Assembly: GCA_028289725.1 (NCBI GenBank)
Contig: JANQOH010000326.1
Location: 1 to 6,538 of the forward strand
Source: Alphaproteobacteria bacterium
GTDB taxonomy: Bacteria > Pseudomonadota > Alphaproteobacteria > UBA7887
Reading direction: 5' to 3'
DNA: 6,538 nucleotides
The translations under genes were made by a program, and so were the position numbers. Shown here in pieces: positions 1 through 6,408 of this stretch; positions within the stretch are counted from its first letter, which is position 1, and the number at the start of each line of letters is the position of its first letter. The notes beneath the pieces are model-generated. The model was not told the DNA's origin, made no database searches, and worked only from the letters and a program-made list of their open reading frames with translations.

Positions 1-701
1 TCATAACCCATCGCGCGCACTTGGCCGATCCGAATGGCCACCGTGCCGTCGGTACCGCGCAACGGAGCCAGATCGAACGGCTCGGTCGGGATGCCAGCGA
101 GCAAATCGCCGCCCTCCGCCGGCGGCGCCGCGCTCGGCGCCGCTTCTGACGGGGCGGAGGCGGCCGGCGCTTCGGTTGCGGCTGGCTCGGCCGCCATGGC
201 GGGCGGCGGCATATAGCGATCGATGTCGAGCGCGTCAGCGTCGAGCGTGAACGCCACTTGGCTGACATCGCCCGAACCGTCAAAACTGCCGGTTGCGGTT
301 GCGTTCAGGCCATCGCCTTCGATCACCGCCTCGGAAAGAACGATCTTCGGACCATCGGCGGCCAAACTCGCGCGCACCGCAAGCGGTCCCGGGTCCGGCT
401 GACCTTCCGGTAATGGCTGACCGGCCCAGCTCGCCAACTCGCCGACCGAGCCGATATCGAGATTGAAATCGCCATCCAGGCCGGGAACTGGGCGCTGCTG
501 AACCGCGCCCTTATAGGCCAGGTTGATCAGTCGCGACGCCACCGAAAAGTCGACAGCGAACCGGTCCCCGCCGATCATTTGAGGCAAGGGATCGGTGGTG
601 CCCTTAAGTTGGATGGTTTCGCCATTGTAAATCACGGCGGCCTGCAAATTGGGCGGCGCATCGACCCCCGGCAAATCGAACAGCATCGTCACTTCTTTGA
701 G
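1..701 (-). repeat. Internal repeat copy B of the AsmA-like gene (residues about 532-764, cut by the window edge)
   Basis: This is the second copy of the 347-residue unit. Its landmarks are NGETI (557-561), RPVPGLDG (601-608), GSVGELASWAGQPLP (615-629), DRYMPPPA (692-699), PTEPFDL (736-742) and RAMGY (760-764). The last of these lies at the very edge of the window, so the end of the copy and any third copy cannot be seen. The Pro/Ala linker has the same length as in copy A although its sequence differs. Confidence 0.85.
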
Positions 702-2294
702 CGCCGACAGTTGCGGATCGTCCGAAGTGATATTGGCCAAATTGAGATCGATGCGTCCCGATGCGCCTTGGGCGAGCGCTCGTGGGTTTGCGCCTTCGGT
801 GCGCACCGCGAGGGTGGTGGACAATATGCCGGCCACAGGAACCGGCGCCTGCGCGGCCTCGGCCAAACGGCCCAGCGGCAAGGCTTTGACCTCCATCGAT
901 GTGTCGAAGATCAGCCCGTCACCGGCGGCGGAATCAACCGACAGCCAACCGCTGATTGTGCCGTCATAAACGCCCATCTCATCGATGAACGCGCTGAGCA
1001 CGCCGTCGACAATGTCGAGCTTGACGTCGATCGGCCCGACCTCGTAGCCCATCGCGGAGACGCCGCCGAGCTTGATCTTGATGTCGGCTTGCGTCGATTT
1101 CAGCGGTGTCAGATCGATCGGGTCCGTCGGCAACGCGGCAAACAGGTCAGCCGGCTCACCATTGTCCGGTGAAGATTGCGCCTCACCGGCCGGCGCGGCG
1201 GATTCTGTCGGCGCGGCCGCGGGCGCAGCAGCGGCCGGTGCCGGGGGCGGCAAATAGCGATCGACGTCGATCCGGCCGCCTTCCAAATTGAACACCACTT
1301 TCGTCGTGCCACCGGCCTGCTCGAAGCTGCCCGACGCCGTCGCGTCCAAGCCGTCACCCACGATTTTCGCTTCGGTGAGGGTGACGGCGGCGCCATCCGC
1401 CACCAAGGTCGCATCGAGCTTGAAGGGGCCGGGGTCCGGCTGTTCCTCCGGCAACGGTTGGCCGAGCCATGCCGCCAACGCGCCAACCGAGCCAATGTCG
1501 ACAGACATTGAGCCGTCTAGGCCAGGCACCGGCGACTGCTCGACGGCGCCGTCATACCCGGCGCTCACGAGTGCCGAGCGCACCGACGCAACAAGCGAGA
1601 ATCTCTCTTGCGCCAAGGCTTGTCCGAACGAGTCGGCCAACACGTCGATGGCGACCGGTTCGCCATTCAGGGTGACGCTGCCCTTAAGATTGAGAGGGCT
1701 CTCCGGCGCGGGCGCGGTCAGTTCGACATTGAGCGATTCGGCCACGATTGTTTCCGTACCCGCCGCGTCGCGCATGCTGAATGCGCCGTTTTCGATTTGA
1801 ATCAGACCAATACGGATTTCCGGCGGTGGGGACGCCTCCGCTAATTCAGCGGGCGCGGCATCGTCGGCGCTATCGCCCGGCGCCGAAGCGGTGTCATCGG
1901 AGGGTGGCGGCGTCATTTCCCAATTCGGCCGGCCACCGGCATTCTGTTCCAGAAAGATGCTGGGTTCGCGTACGACGACGGAATCGATGATGACGGAGCC
2001 GCCGATCAACGCCATCGAGTCGATTGACGCGCTCAACGACGAAACTGTAACCATTTGTTCGGCCACACCGCCGTCGGCATTCGCCAAACGGACGCCGTTC
2101 ACGTCGACAGACAATGTCGGAAACAGGGACAGGCCGATATCGCCGTCGATCACCAGCGTCCGCCCGGTCGCGTCCTGCGCGGCGCTCGCGATGCGGTCTT
2201 TGACGAAACCCGTGTTGACGACGAAGGGAAGTCCGAAAACGACCAGGACGACAAGCGCCACAACGATCCCGACTAACCAGACAAGAAACCTCAT
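1..2294 (-). CDS. AsmA-family inner-membrane-anchored envelope protein, 3' end outside the window
   Basis: An uninterrupted minus-strand frame starts at ATG 2294-2292 and runs off the left edge, giving 764 complete codons. Residues 4-25 are strongly hydrophobic and form one N-terminal membrane anchor. The following stretch, GRTLVIDGDIGLSLFPTLSV (44-63) and then NGVRLANADG (66-75), is the typical AsmA N-terminal pattern. The rest is the expected series of beta-rich segments, with GSVGALAAWLGQPLP (268-282) and DPGPF (287-291) characteristic of alphaproteobacterial AsmA proteins. AsmA-like proteins are anchored in the inner membrane with a large periplasmic part and are linked to outer-membrane biogenesis and phospholipid transport between membranes; applying that role here is inference. 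Two Pro/Ala-rich linkers (about 349-382 and 696-729) each follow the motif DRY[LM]PPPA. The body is an internal duplication with a period of 347 residues. Start choice rests on a GAGGGAG ribosome site and on the anchor beginning at once. Confidence 0.85.
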   Translation of the reverse strand, partial: MRFLVWLVGIVVALVVLVVFGLPFVVNTGFVKDRIASAAQDATGRTLVIDGDIGLSLFPTLSVDVNGVRLANADGGVAEQMVTVSSLSASIDSMALIGGSVIIDSVVVREPSIFLEQNAGGRPNWEMTPPPSDDTASAPGDSADDAAPAELAEASPPPEIRIGLIQIENGAFSMRDAAGTETIVAESLNVELTAPAPESPLNLKGSVTLNGEPVAIDVLADSFGQALAQERFSLVASVRSALVSAGYDGAVEQSPVPGLDGSMSVDIGSVGALAAWLGQPLPEEQPDPGPFKLDATLVADGAAVTLTEAKIVGDGLDATASGSFEQAGGTTKVVFNLEGGRIDVDRYLPPPAPAAAAPAAAPTESAAPAGEAQSSPDNGEPADLFAALPTDPIDLTPLKSTQADIKIKLGGVSAMGYEVGPIDVKLDIVDGVLSAFIDEMGVYDGTISGWLSVDSAAGDGLIFDTSMEVKALPLGRLAEAAQAPVPVAGILSTTLAVRTEGANPRALAQGASGRIDLNLANITSDDPQLSALKEVTMLFDLPGVDAPPNLQAAVIYNGETIQLKGTTDPLPQMIGGDRFAVDFSVASRLINLAYKGAVQQRPVPGLDGDFNLDIGSVGELASWAGQPLPEGQPDPGPLAVRASLAADGPKIVLSEAVIEGDGLNATATGSFDGSGDVSQVAFTLDADALDIDRYMPPPAMAAEPAATEAPAASAPSEAAPSAAPPAEGGDLLAGIPTEPFDLAPLRGTDGTVAIRIGQVRAMGY
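1042..1742 (-). repeat. Internal repeat copy A of the AsmA-like gene (residues about 185-417)
   Basis: This is the first copy of a large in-frame direct repeat. Landmarks are NGEPV (210-214), SPVPGLDG (254-261), GSVGALAAWLGQPLP (268-282), DRYLPPPA (345-352), PTDPIDL (389-395) and SAMGYE (413-418). Each has a partner exactly 1041 bp (347 codons) further on in copy B, with no net gap at any landmark I checked. Over residues 246-289 I counted 32 of 44 positions identical to copy B by eye. The repeat unit is 347 residues long; its outer edges fade and are approximate. Confidence 0.85.
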
Positions 2295-2303
2295 CGCCCC
2301 GTG

Positions 2304-2310
2304 CTCCCTC
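2304..2310 (-). promoter_or_regulatory. Ribosome binding site of the AsmA-like gene
   Basis: On the minus strand the sequence GAGGGAG lies 9 bases before ATG 2294-2292. It is the best Shine-Dalgarno match near the start and supports this ATG. Confidence 0.6.
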
Positions 2311-2368
2311 GGTGGTCTTGGTCGTCCGCCAATGTGGCGCTCAAGGCCGCGCGAAACAACCGTTTTCG

Positions 2369-2408
2369 CGGTCAATTTTTGTGACCGTACGCACGATGGG
2401 ATTGACCG
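2369..2408. promoter_or_regulatory. Candidate operator: TGACCG dyad plus a direct repeat
   Basis: CGGTCA (2369-2374) and TGACCG (2382-2387) form a perfect 6-bp inverted repeat around a 7-base AT-rich spacer. A third TGACCG lies at 2403-2408, exactly 21 bp (about two helical turns) after the second. The position between two divergent starts suits a regulator site. The TTGACC core also resembles a -35 box, so this may be promoter rather than operator. Confidence 0.3.
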
Positions 2409-2468
2409 CCAATGCTTGATCGCCCCGGACCGGCGGAGTAGCGTATTCGCCGTGAACCAGAAGTGAGA

Positions 2469-2514
2469 GAGCGGGGCACGCTCCACAGCCGGCAAATGGG
2501 GATGGGAAGCCCCA
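2469..2514 (+). promoter_or_regulatory. Two small hairpins in the probable leader of the formamidase-like gene
   Basis: Hairpin 1 pairs GAGCG (2469-2473) with CGCTC (2479-2483) over a 5-base loop. Hairpin 2 pairs TGGGG (2497-2501) with CCCCA (2510-2514) over an 8-base loop. GGGGC (2473-2477) can instead pair with GCCCC (2509-2513), which would break both hairpins. I do not recognise a known riboswitch class, and short GC stems arise easily by chance in DNA this rich in G and C. Confidence 0.25.
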
Positions 2515-2565
2515 ATGCGCAAGCAACGCGCACCGCGCAGTCAAGTACTTCGAACGAACGGTTAT

Positions 2566-2575
2566 GAGGGAGAGG
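2566..2575 (+). promoter_or_regulatory. Ribosome binding site that fixes the formamidase start at 2584
   Basis: The purine-rich run GAGGGAGAGG ends 8 bases before ATG 2584 and is a strong Shine-Dalgarno sequence. An ATG at 2515 is in the same frame but would place 23 charged residues before a signal peptide and translate through this site, so 2584 is preferred. Confidence 0.7.
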
Positions 2576-2583
2576 CATTCATT

Positions 2584-3837
2584 ATGAAGCAGGTTAAATC
2601 ATTGTTTTTGGCCGCGGGCGCGATGGCCCTGGCCGCCGGCAGTGTGGAAGCCGACACAACAGACGTGACGTGGGCGACCAAAGTCACCGTCGCCAAAACC
2701 GGCGACCATTGCGCCGACGACCCAAATTGCATGAACCGCTACCATCCGGACATTCCAATGCCGGTGAGCGCGAACCCCGGCGACTACATCATTTTCGAAA
2801 CCCGTGACGCGCTCGACAGCGACTTGACCCTGGATTCGACGGCGGATGATTTGAGCGCCGTGGACCTGAACCTGGTTCACCCGATGACCGGTCCGGTCAA
2901 CATCAACGGCGCGAAGCGCGGTGATGTTTTGGCGGTCACGCTGGTCGACATCGAGCCAGATGAATTCGGTTACACCCTGATCGTTCCGGGCTTCGGTTTC
3001 TTGCGCGATCTCTACACGGAACCCTTCTTCGTCGGCTGGCGCACGGCGCGCGACGGCGCGACGTCGGACGCCATGCCCGGGATCAAGATCCCGATGGCGG
3101 CGTTCATGGGCTCGGTCGGCGTTCTGCCGGGCGCACCAGAAGTAGAGGCCTGGAAAGCGCGTGAAGCCGCGCTTGGTGCTGCGGGCGGTATTGCCTTGAT
3201 GCCTGAGCCGACCGGCGCACAGCCGGCCGAAGTGTGCGGCCCCAACGGCAGCGCCGCGGCTGATTGCCTGCGCACCATCCCGCCGCGCGAAAATGGCGGC
3301 AATATGGACGTGCAGCAAATGCAAGTCGGGACAACGCTGTTGCTGCCGTGTTTCGTCGATGGCTGCGGCTTGTTCGTTGGTGACGTGCACTTTGCGCAGG
3401 GCGACGGCGAAGTGTCGGGTACCGCGATTGAAATTGGCGGCGACGTCACCGTCCGTACCGAAATCCGCAAGGGCGAAGGCGCCAACATCACCGCACCGCA
3501 GTTCGAAGGCGGCGCGCAGCTCAAGACCATCGCACCGACCGAGTTCTACGCGACGGTCGGTTTCCCGCTAAAGGACAAGGGCGAGATTCCGCCGTTCCTC
3601 GCTTATCTCGATGGTGGGCAAATTGCCGACCTCGAGAACTTGAACGAGGATTTGACGCAAGCCGCGCGCATGGCGCTGATCGACTTGATCGAATACATCC
3701 AGCGCGAACACGGCTTGACGCGTGAACAGGCTTACGTGCTCACCAGTGTCGCAGCGGATTTGGTGGTGGGCCAAGTGGTCGATCTGCCGAACTACGCGGT
3801 TTCGGCGGTCCTCGATTTGAGCGTGTTCGAAGACTAA
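2584..3837 (+). CDS. Exported formamidase/acetamidase (FmdA/AmdA) family amidohydrolase
   Basis: This 417-residue protein belongs to the FmdA/AmdA family, which hydrolyses short amides (formamide to formate and ammonia, or acetamide to acetate and ammonia). Family hallmarks are HPMTGPVNINGA (99-110), GDVL (113-116), PPRENGGNMD (233-242), GDVHFAQGDGE (266-276), GLTREQAY (377-384) and VVDLPNYAVSA (398-408). The segment EVEAWKARE (186-194) before the PPRENGG motif is closer to formamidases than to short acetamidases. Unlike cytoplasmic members it starts with a Sec signal peptide: MKQVK, a hydrophobic core at about 6-18, and likely cleavage after VEA (residue 23). Six cysteines occur as three close pairs (43/49, 218/228, 256/261), which suits disulfides in the periplasm. 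It is followed after 62 bp by a Tat-signal protein on the same strand. The family call is secure; formamide itself as substrate is not, because secreted members may act on other amides. Confidence 0.9.
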   Translation: MKQVKSLFLAAGAMALAAGSVEADTTDVTWATKVTVAKTGDHCADDPNCMNRYHPDIPMPVSANPGDYIIFETRDALDSDLTLDSTADDLSAVDLNLVHPMTGPVNINGAKRGDVLAVTLVDIEPDEFGYTLIVPGFGFLRDLYTEPFFVGWRTARDGATSDAMPGIKIPMAAFMGSVGVLPGAPEVEAWKAREAALGAAGGIALMPEPTGAQPAEVCGPNGSAAADCLRTIPPRENGGNMDVQQMQVGTTLLLPCFVDGCGLFVGDVHFAQGDGEVSGTAIEIGGDVTVRTEIRKGEGANITAPQFEGGAQLKTIAPTEFYATVGFPLKDKGEIPPFLAYLDGGQIADLENLNEDLTQAARMALIDLIEYIQREHGLTREQAYVLTSVAADLVVGQVVDLPNYAVSAVLDLSVFED

Positions 3838-3858
3838 GGCGACGACGAACGCAGAATA

Positions 3859-3884
3859 CCCTCCGGCGCTCCGGCGTCGGAGGG
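3859..3884 (+). promoter_or_regulatory. Strong intergenic hairpin with a C(UCCG)G tetraloop
   Basis: An 11-bp stem (3859-3869 with 3874-3884, one G-U pair at 3866/3877) is closed by the loop TCCG (3870-3873) on a C-G pair. That is the UNCG tetraloop arrangement known for high stability. No T run follows, so it is not a classical intrinsic terminator. Its 3' arm contains GGAGGG, the best Shine-Dalgarno-like sequence in the gap, but this ends 15 bases before the next ATG. It may lower downstream expression, protect the upstream mRNA end or act as a partial terminator. Confidence 0.6.
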
Positions 3885-3899
3885 CGCCGCGAGCAGACC

Positions 3900-4496
3900 A
3901 TGATCAGTCGACGGAAATTTTTGGGTACAACCCTGGGGGCGACAGCGTTCGTCGTCGCAGGGGGGCACACGCCCTACCGGCAGTGGGAAGTATATCGCCG
4001 GAAACATTTGCTGATTGGCACGTGCCGCGCGGACGAACCGACTTATCCGCTCGGCAAACACATCGCGGCCACGCTTGACGAATTCCTGCCGGAGAGCAAA
4101 GCCCGCGTCAGCCGCGCCCCGGATCAAATTCGCCTGGCGAGTTTGATCACCACGGGGCAGTTGCAGATCGTTCTCTTCTCAAAAGACGATGTCGCGGCCC
4201 TGCGCGAGGGTGCCGCGCCGTTTGAAGACTATGGCGCGACGGAGCTTAGAGCGCTTTTCCGCTTTGGCGATCATTACTTGGTGACACGACCTGACTTTCC
4301 GGATCGGCACGCATGGTTAGTGGCCAAGACCTTGACCGAACGCGTCAGCGACTTCGATGACGCCGCGCCGGTTGACAGCGACATGCGATTGACACCGGTG
4401 CACCCCGGCGCATTGGCTTTCGCCGCGGGAGCCCCGGAACCCGCGCCGCCACCCGTGATCCCGGCTCTGGACCTGGCTGTCGACCATCAGCACTGA
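3900..4496 (+). CDS. Short Tat-signal protein resembling a TAXI-type solute-binding protein without its central lobe
   Basis: The 198-residue protein opens with a twin-arginine motif, SRRKFLG (3-9), and a hydrophobic stretch (about 10-21), so export by Tat is likely. No clean AxA cleavage site is visible and the signal may stay as an anchor. After it come LLIGTC (37-42) and YPLGKHIAATLDEFLP (49-64), the N-terminal pattern of TAXI (TRAP-associated extracytoplasmic) binding proteins, then RLASLITTGQLQIVLFSKDD (78-97), LRALFRFGDHYLVTRPDFP (116-134), AWLVAKTL (138-145) and VHPGALAF (167-174), the pattern of the TAXI C-terminal end. Ordinary TAXI proteins are about 320 residues, so a central block of about 100 residues seems absent. 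The tail is Pro-rich (179-188). The Shine-Dalgarno is poor, but the Tat motif fixes the start. No TRAP membrane subunit is in view, so uptake through TRAP is unproven; ligand sensing or delivery to the neighbouring amidase is a guess. Confidence 0.65.
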   Translation: MISRRKFLGTTLGATAFVVAGGHTPYRQWEVYRRKHLLIGTCRADEPTYPLGKHIAATLDEFLPESKARVSRAPDQIRLASLITTGQLQIVLFSKDDVAALREGAAPFEDYGATELRALFRFGDHYLVTRPDFPDRHAWLVAKTLTERVSDFDDAAPVDSDMRLTPVHPGALAFAAGAPEPAPPPVIPALDLAVDHQH

Positions 4497-4508
4497 ATCG
4501 GTTCAAGT

Positions 4509-4529
4509 CAGTCGCGCGAATTACGACTG
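4509..4529. terminator. Possible bidirectional terminator hairpin between convergent genes
   Basis: CAGTCG (4509-4514) and CGACTG (4524-4529) form a perfect 6-bp stem around a 9-base loop in the 33-bp gap between the two stop codons. The position suits a shared terminator. There is no T tract on either strand, so support is weak. Confidence 0.3.
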
Positions 4530-6203
4530 CTAGTAGGTCGGTTCGTACATGCTCGCGGCGATTGCTGCCTTCAAATCATCGGGCCTTACTCGGCGCGCCA
4601 ATCCTTCCTCGTACGCAACCTCGGCGACCGCGACCGCGATGGTCAGCGACAGGGCGCGGATTTCGGAAAGTGGCGGGTAAATCGACCCGGCGGCCAAATC
4701 GGCTTCACTGACCTCGTCGGCGAGCGCACGCGCCGCGGCCAGGAACATGGCATCGGAAATCCGTTCGGCCTCGCAAGCAATGGCGCCAAGTCCGATGCCC
4801 GGAAAGATGTAGGCATTGTTGCCCTGGCCCGGACGGTAATCGCGGCCATTCACCGTCACCGACGCGAAGGGGCTGCCGCTGCAAAAGATCGCTTGTCCGT
4901 GGCTCCAGGCATAGGCCTGTTGCGCCGTGCATTCGGCACGCGAGGTCGGGTTGGACAGTGCAAAAATCGCCGGCCGCGGATTGATCTCGGCCATCAAGCC
5001 GACGATTTCCTCGGTAAACGTGCCGGGCGCGCCGGTCGCGCCGATCAGAACCTGCGGCTTGATCGCTTTCACCGCGCCGGCGAAATCCATCGGACCGCGC
5101 GCGTGGGCGTAGGGCAAATTATGCGGCGCGAGATCGTTGCGTTCTCCGATCACCAACCCCTTTTCATCGACGAACCAAAGCCGCTCACGCGCCGCCTGTT
5201 CGTCGAGGCCCGCGGCCTCAAAAGCCGTAACCATCAGATCGGCGATACCGGTGGCCGCCGAACCCGCGCCCAAGAACATCACTGTTAGGTCTTTGAAATC
5301 GAGACCGGAGATACGCGTCGAAGCATAGACACCGGCCAAAGCCACGGCGGCGGTGCCCTGTATGTCGTCGTTGAAACACAAGACACGATCGCGATATGCG
5401 CTCAAGAGCCGATACGCGTTCGGCGTTAAGAAATCTTCGAACTGGATGAGCGCGCCCGGATATTTGTCCTGGACAGCGGCCACGAACTCCTCGACCAAAT
5501 CGTCATAGGCTTGGCCCGTCACGCGCTCCCGGTTGACACCCAAGTAAAGCGGATCATCGCGCAGCTGCTCATTGTTGGTGCCAACATCGAGCATCACGGG
5601 CAAACATTGCGCGGGATGAATACCGGCACAGGCGACATAGAGCGCCAGCTTGCCGATCGGAATGCCCATGCCGCTCGCGCCGAGGTCACCGAGTCCTAGG
5701 ATGCGTTCGCCGTCCGTGACCACGATGACGCGAACGTCTTGATCGGGCCAATTGTCCAGATTTGCGCGGATGCGTCCGCGATCCTCCGGCGAGATGTAGA
5801 AGCCTCGCGTCTGCCGAAAGATGTTCGCGAACTCTTTGCACGCTTGGCCGACCGTCGGCGTGTAGACCACCGGCATTAGTTCGTCGATGTTGTCGATCAG
5901 GGCGCGAAAGAACAGGCGCTCATTGCGGCCTTGTAGCGCCGATAAAAAGATATAGCGCTCAATGTCGGACTCCTTGCGGCGCAGATTGGCCATCACGCGG
6001 TCAAGCTGGAGCGGTTGCGGGCAAATCGCGGGCGGCAGCAAGCCGCGCAGTTTCAGCCGGTCGCGTTCTTCTTCCGTGAAAGCGGTCGACTTGTTGAGGC
6101 CGGCGTCGTTCAGAACGTCAAATCCGGTCGCTTGCGGTCGTTCGCGCGTCGTCTGTCCGGTCATGGCTGTCCGCCTGTTCCGTTCCTTGGTTGAGGTGGC
6201 CAT
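4530..6203 (-). CDS. Malic enzyme, long form, probably NAD-dependent
   Basis: A complete 557-residue protein of the long (animal/SfcA-like) malic enzyme class, which decarboxylates malate oxidatively to pyruvate and CO2 in the cytoplasm. The family is usually about 540-600 residues. Catalytic and metal residues are present: Tyr114 in YTPTVG (114-119), Lys185 in IPIGKL (181-186), Glu256-Asp257 in FEDF (255-258) and Asp280 in NDDIQGTA (278-285). The dinucleotide fold shows LGAGSAATG (311-319), followed by SNPT (417-420) and GQGNNAYIFPG (459-469). Where animal NADP enzymes carry a phosphate-binding lysine shortly after WFVDEKGL (343-350), I see none, so NAD is favoured; this is an alignment by eye. 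Arg69 and Arg93 align with the fumarate-site arginines of mitochondrial NAD-malic enzyme, which alone does not prove activation. GGGAG lies 10 bases before ATG 6203-6201. Met14 is an alternative start, since the first 13 residues are charged and not conserved. Confidence 0.96.
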   Translation of the reverse strand: MATSTKERNRRTAMTGQTTRERPQATGFDVLNDAGLNKSTAFTEEERDRLKLRGLLPPAICPQPLQLDRVMANLRRKESDIERYIFLSALQGRNERLFFRALIDNIDELMPVVYTPTVGQACKEFANIFRQTRGFYISPEDRGRIRANLDNWPDQDVRVIVVTDGERILGLGDLGASGMGIPIGKLALYVACAGIHPAQCLPVMLDVGTNNEQLRDDPLYLGVNRERVTGQAYDDLVEEFVAAVQDKYPGALIQFEDFLTPNAYRLLSAYRDRVLCFNDDIQGTAAVALAGVYASTRISGLDFKDLTVMFLGAGSAATGIADLMVTAFEAAGLDEQAARERLWFVDEKGLVIGERNDLAPHNLPYAHARGPMDFAGAVKAIKPQVLIGATGAPGTFTEEIVGLMAEINPRPAIFALSNPTSRAECTAQQAYAWSHGQAIFCSGSPFASVTVNGRDYRPGQGNNAYIFPGIGLGAIACEAERISDAMFLAAARALADEVSEADLAAGSIYPPLSEIRALSLTIAVAVAEVAYEEGLARRVRPDDLKAAIAASMYEPTY

Positions 6204-6408
6204 CGCGTGTTTGCTCCCGGGTCGGCCATCGACCGCGATCCGAAGCGCGAATCACGCATCGATTGGGCATATCTCATTGTTCAACTAGACGGCGGTCAAC
6301 CGTGTTCAAGTTGGCGCGACGTCCTTCCGCCGCGGGTCCCAGCGCGGGCGCGGCTTCCGGTGAGAGAATATGTGACAGGCGCGCGGCCGCTCGATAGGCT
6401 CCGGCGCG
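6204..6408. other. Divergent intergenic region upstream of the malic enzyme gene
   Basis: These 205 bp separate the divergent malic enzyme gene and the gene at the right edge. On the minus strand TTGACC (6299-6294), a 17-base spacer and TGAGAT (6276-6271) form a possible sigma70-like promoter for the malic enzyme; the -10 match is only 3 of 6. I found no comparable promoter for the plus-strand gene and no credible small ORF. Confidence 0.45.

Larger units (their letters stand above)
2295..2583. other. Divergent intergenic region between the AsmA-like gene and the formamidase-like gene
   Basis: These 289 bp hold the control regions of two divergent genes. I see no convincing small gene. Visible elements are the two ribosome sites, a TGACCG dyad and direct repeat (2369-2408), a weak sigma70-like pair for the plus strand (TTGATC 2416-2421, 17-base spacer, TAGCGT 2439-2444), and two small hairpins near 2469-2514. 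The promoter guess is weak because the -10 match is only 3 of 6. Confidence 0.6.

Noticed and set aside
579..1172. A 197-codon open frame on the plus strand
   Set aside because: It is antisense to the AsmA-like gene, whose minus-strand frame is continuous, repeated and recognisable as protein. The plus-strand translation has no family features.
2326..2414. Two copies of CCGCCAATG (2326-2334 and 2406-2414) spaced by exactly 80 bp
   Set aside because: A single 9-base match in the same orientation with no further flanking similarity can occur by chance; nothing ties it to a known site.
1891..2466. A 191-codon plus-strand frame reaching into the divergent intergenic region
   Set aside because: Most of it is antisense to the N-terminal part of the AsmA-like gene including the membrane anchor, and the product is low-complexity Ser/Thr/Arg-rich.
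2515..2583. Upstream in-frame ATG at 2515 for the formamidase gene
   Set aside because: It would add 23 residues before a good signal peptide and translate the strong ribosome site at 2566-2575.
2599..3390. A 263-codon open frame on the minus strand
   Set aside because: It lies opposite the well-supported formamidase gene, is rich in Arg/His/Ala as expected for an antisense shadow of GC-rich coding DNA, and shows no recognisable domain.
3012..3530. A 172-codon minus-strand frame inside the formamidase gene
   Set aside because: It is antisense to the conserved PPRENGGNMD and GDGE motifs, with no ribosome site noted and a Pro/Ser-rich shadow composition.
4893..5288. A 131-codon plus-strand frame
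   Set aside because: It is antisense to the cofactor-binding part of the malic enzyme gene and carries no recognisable motif.
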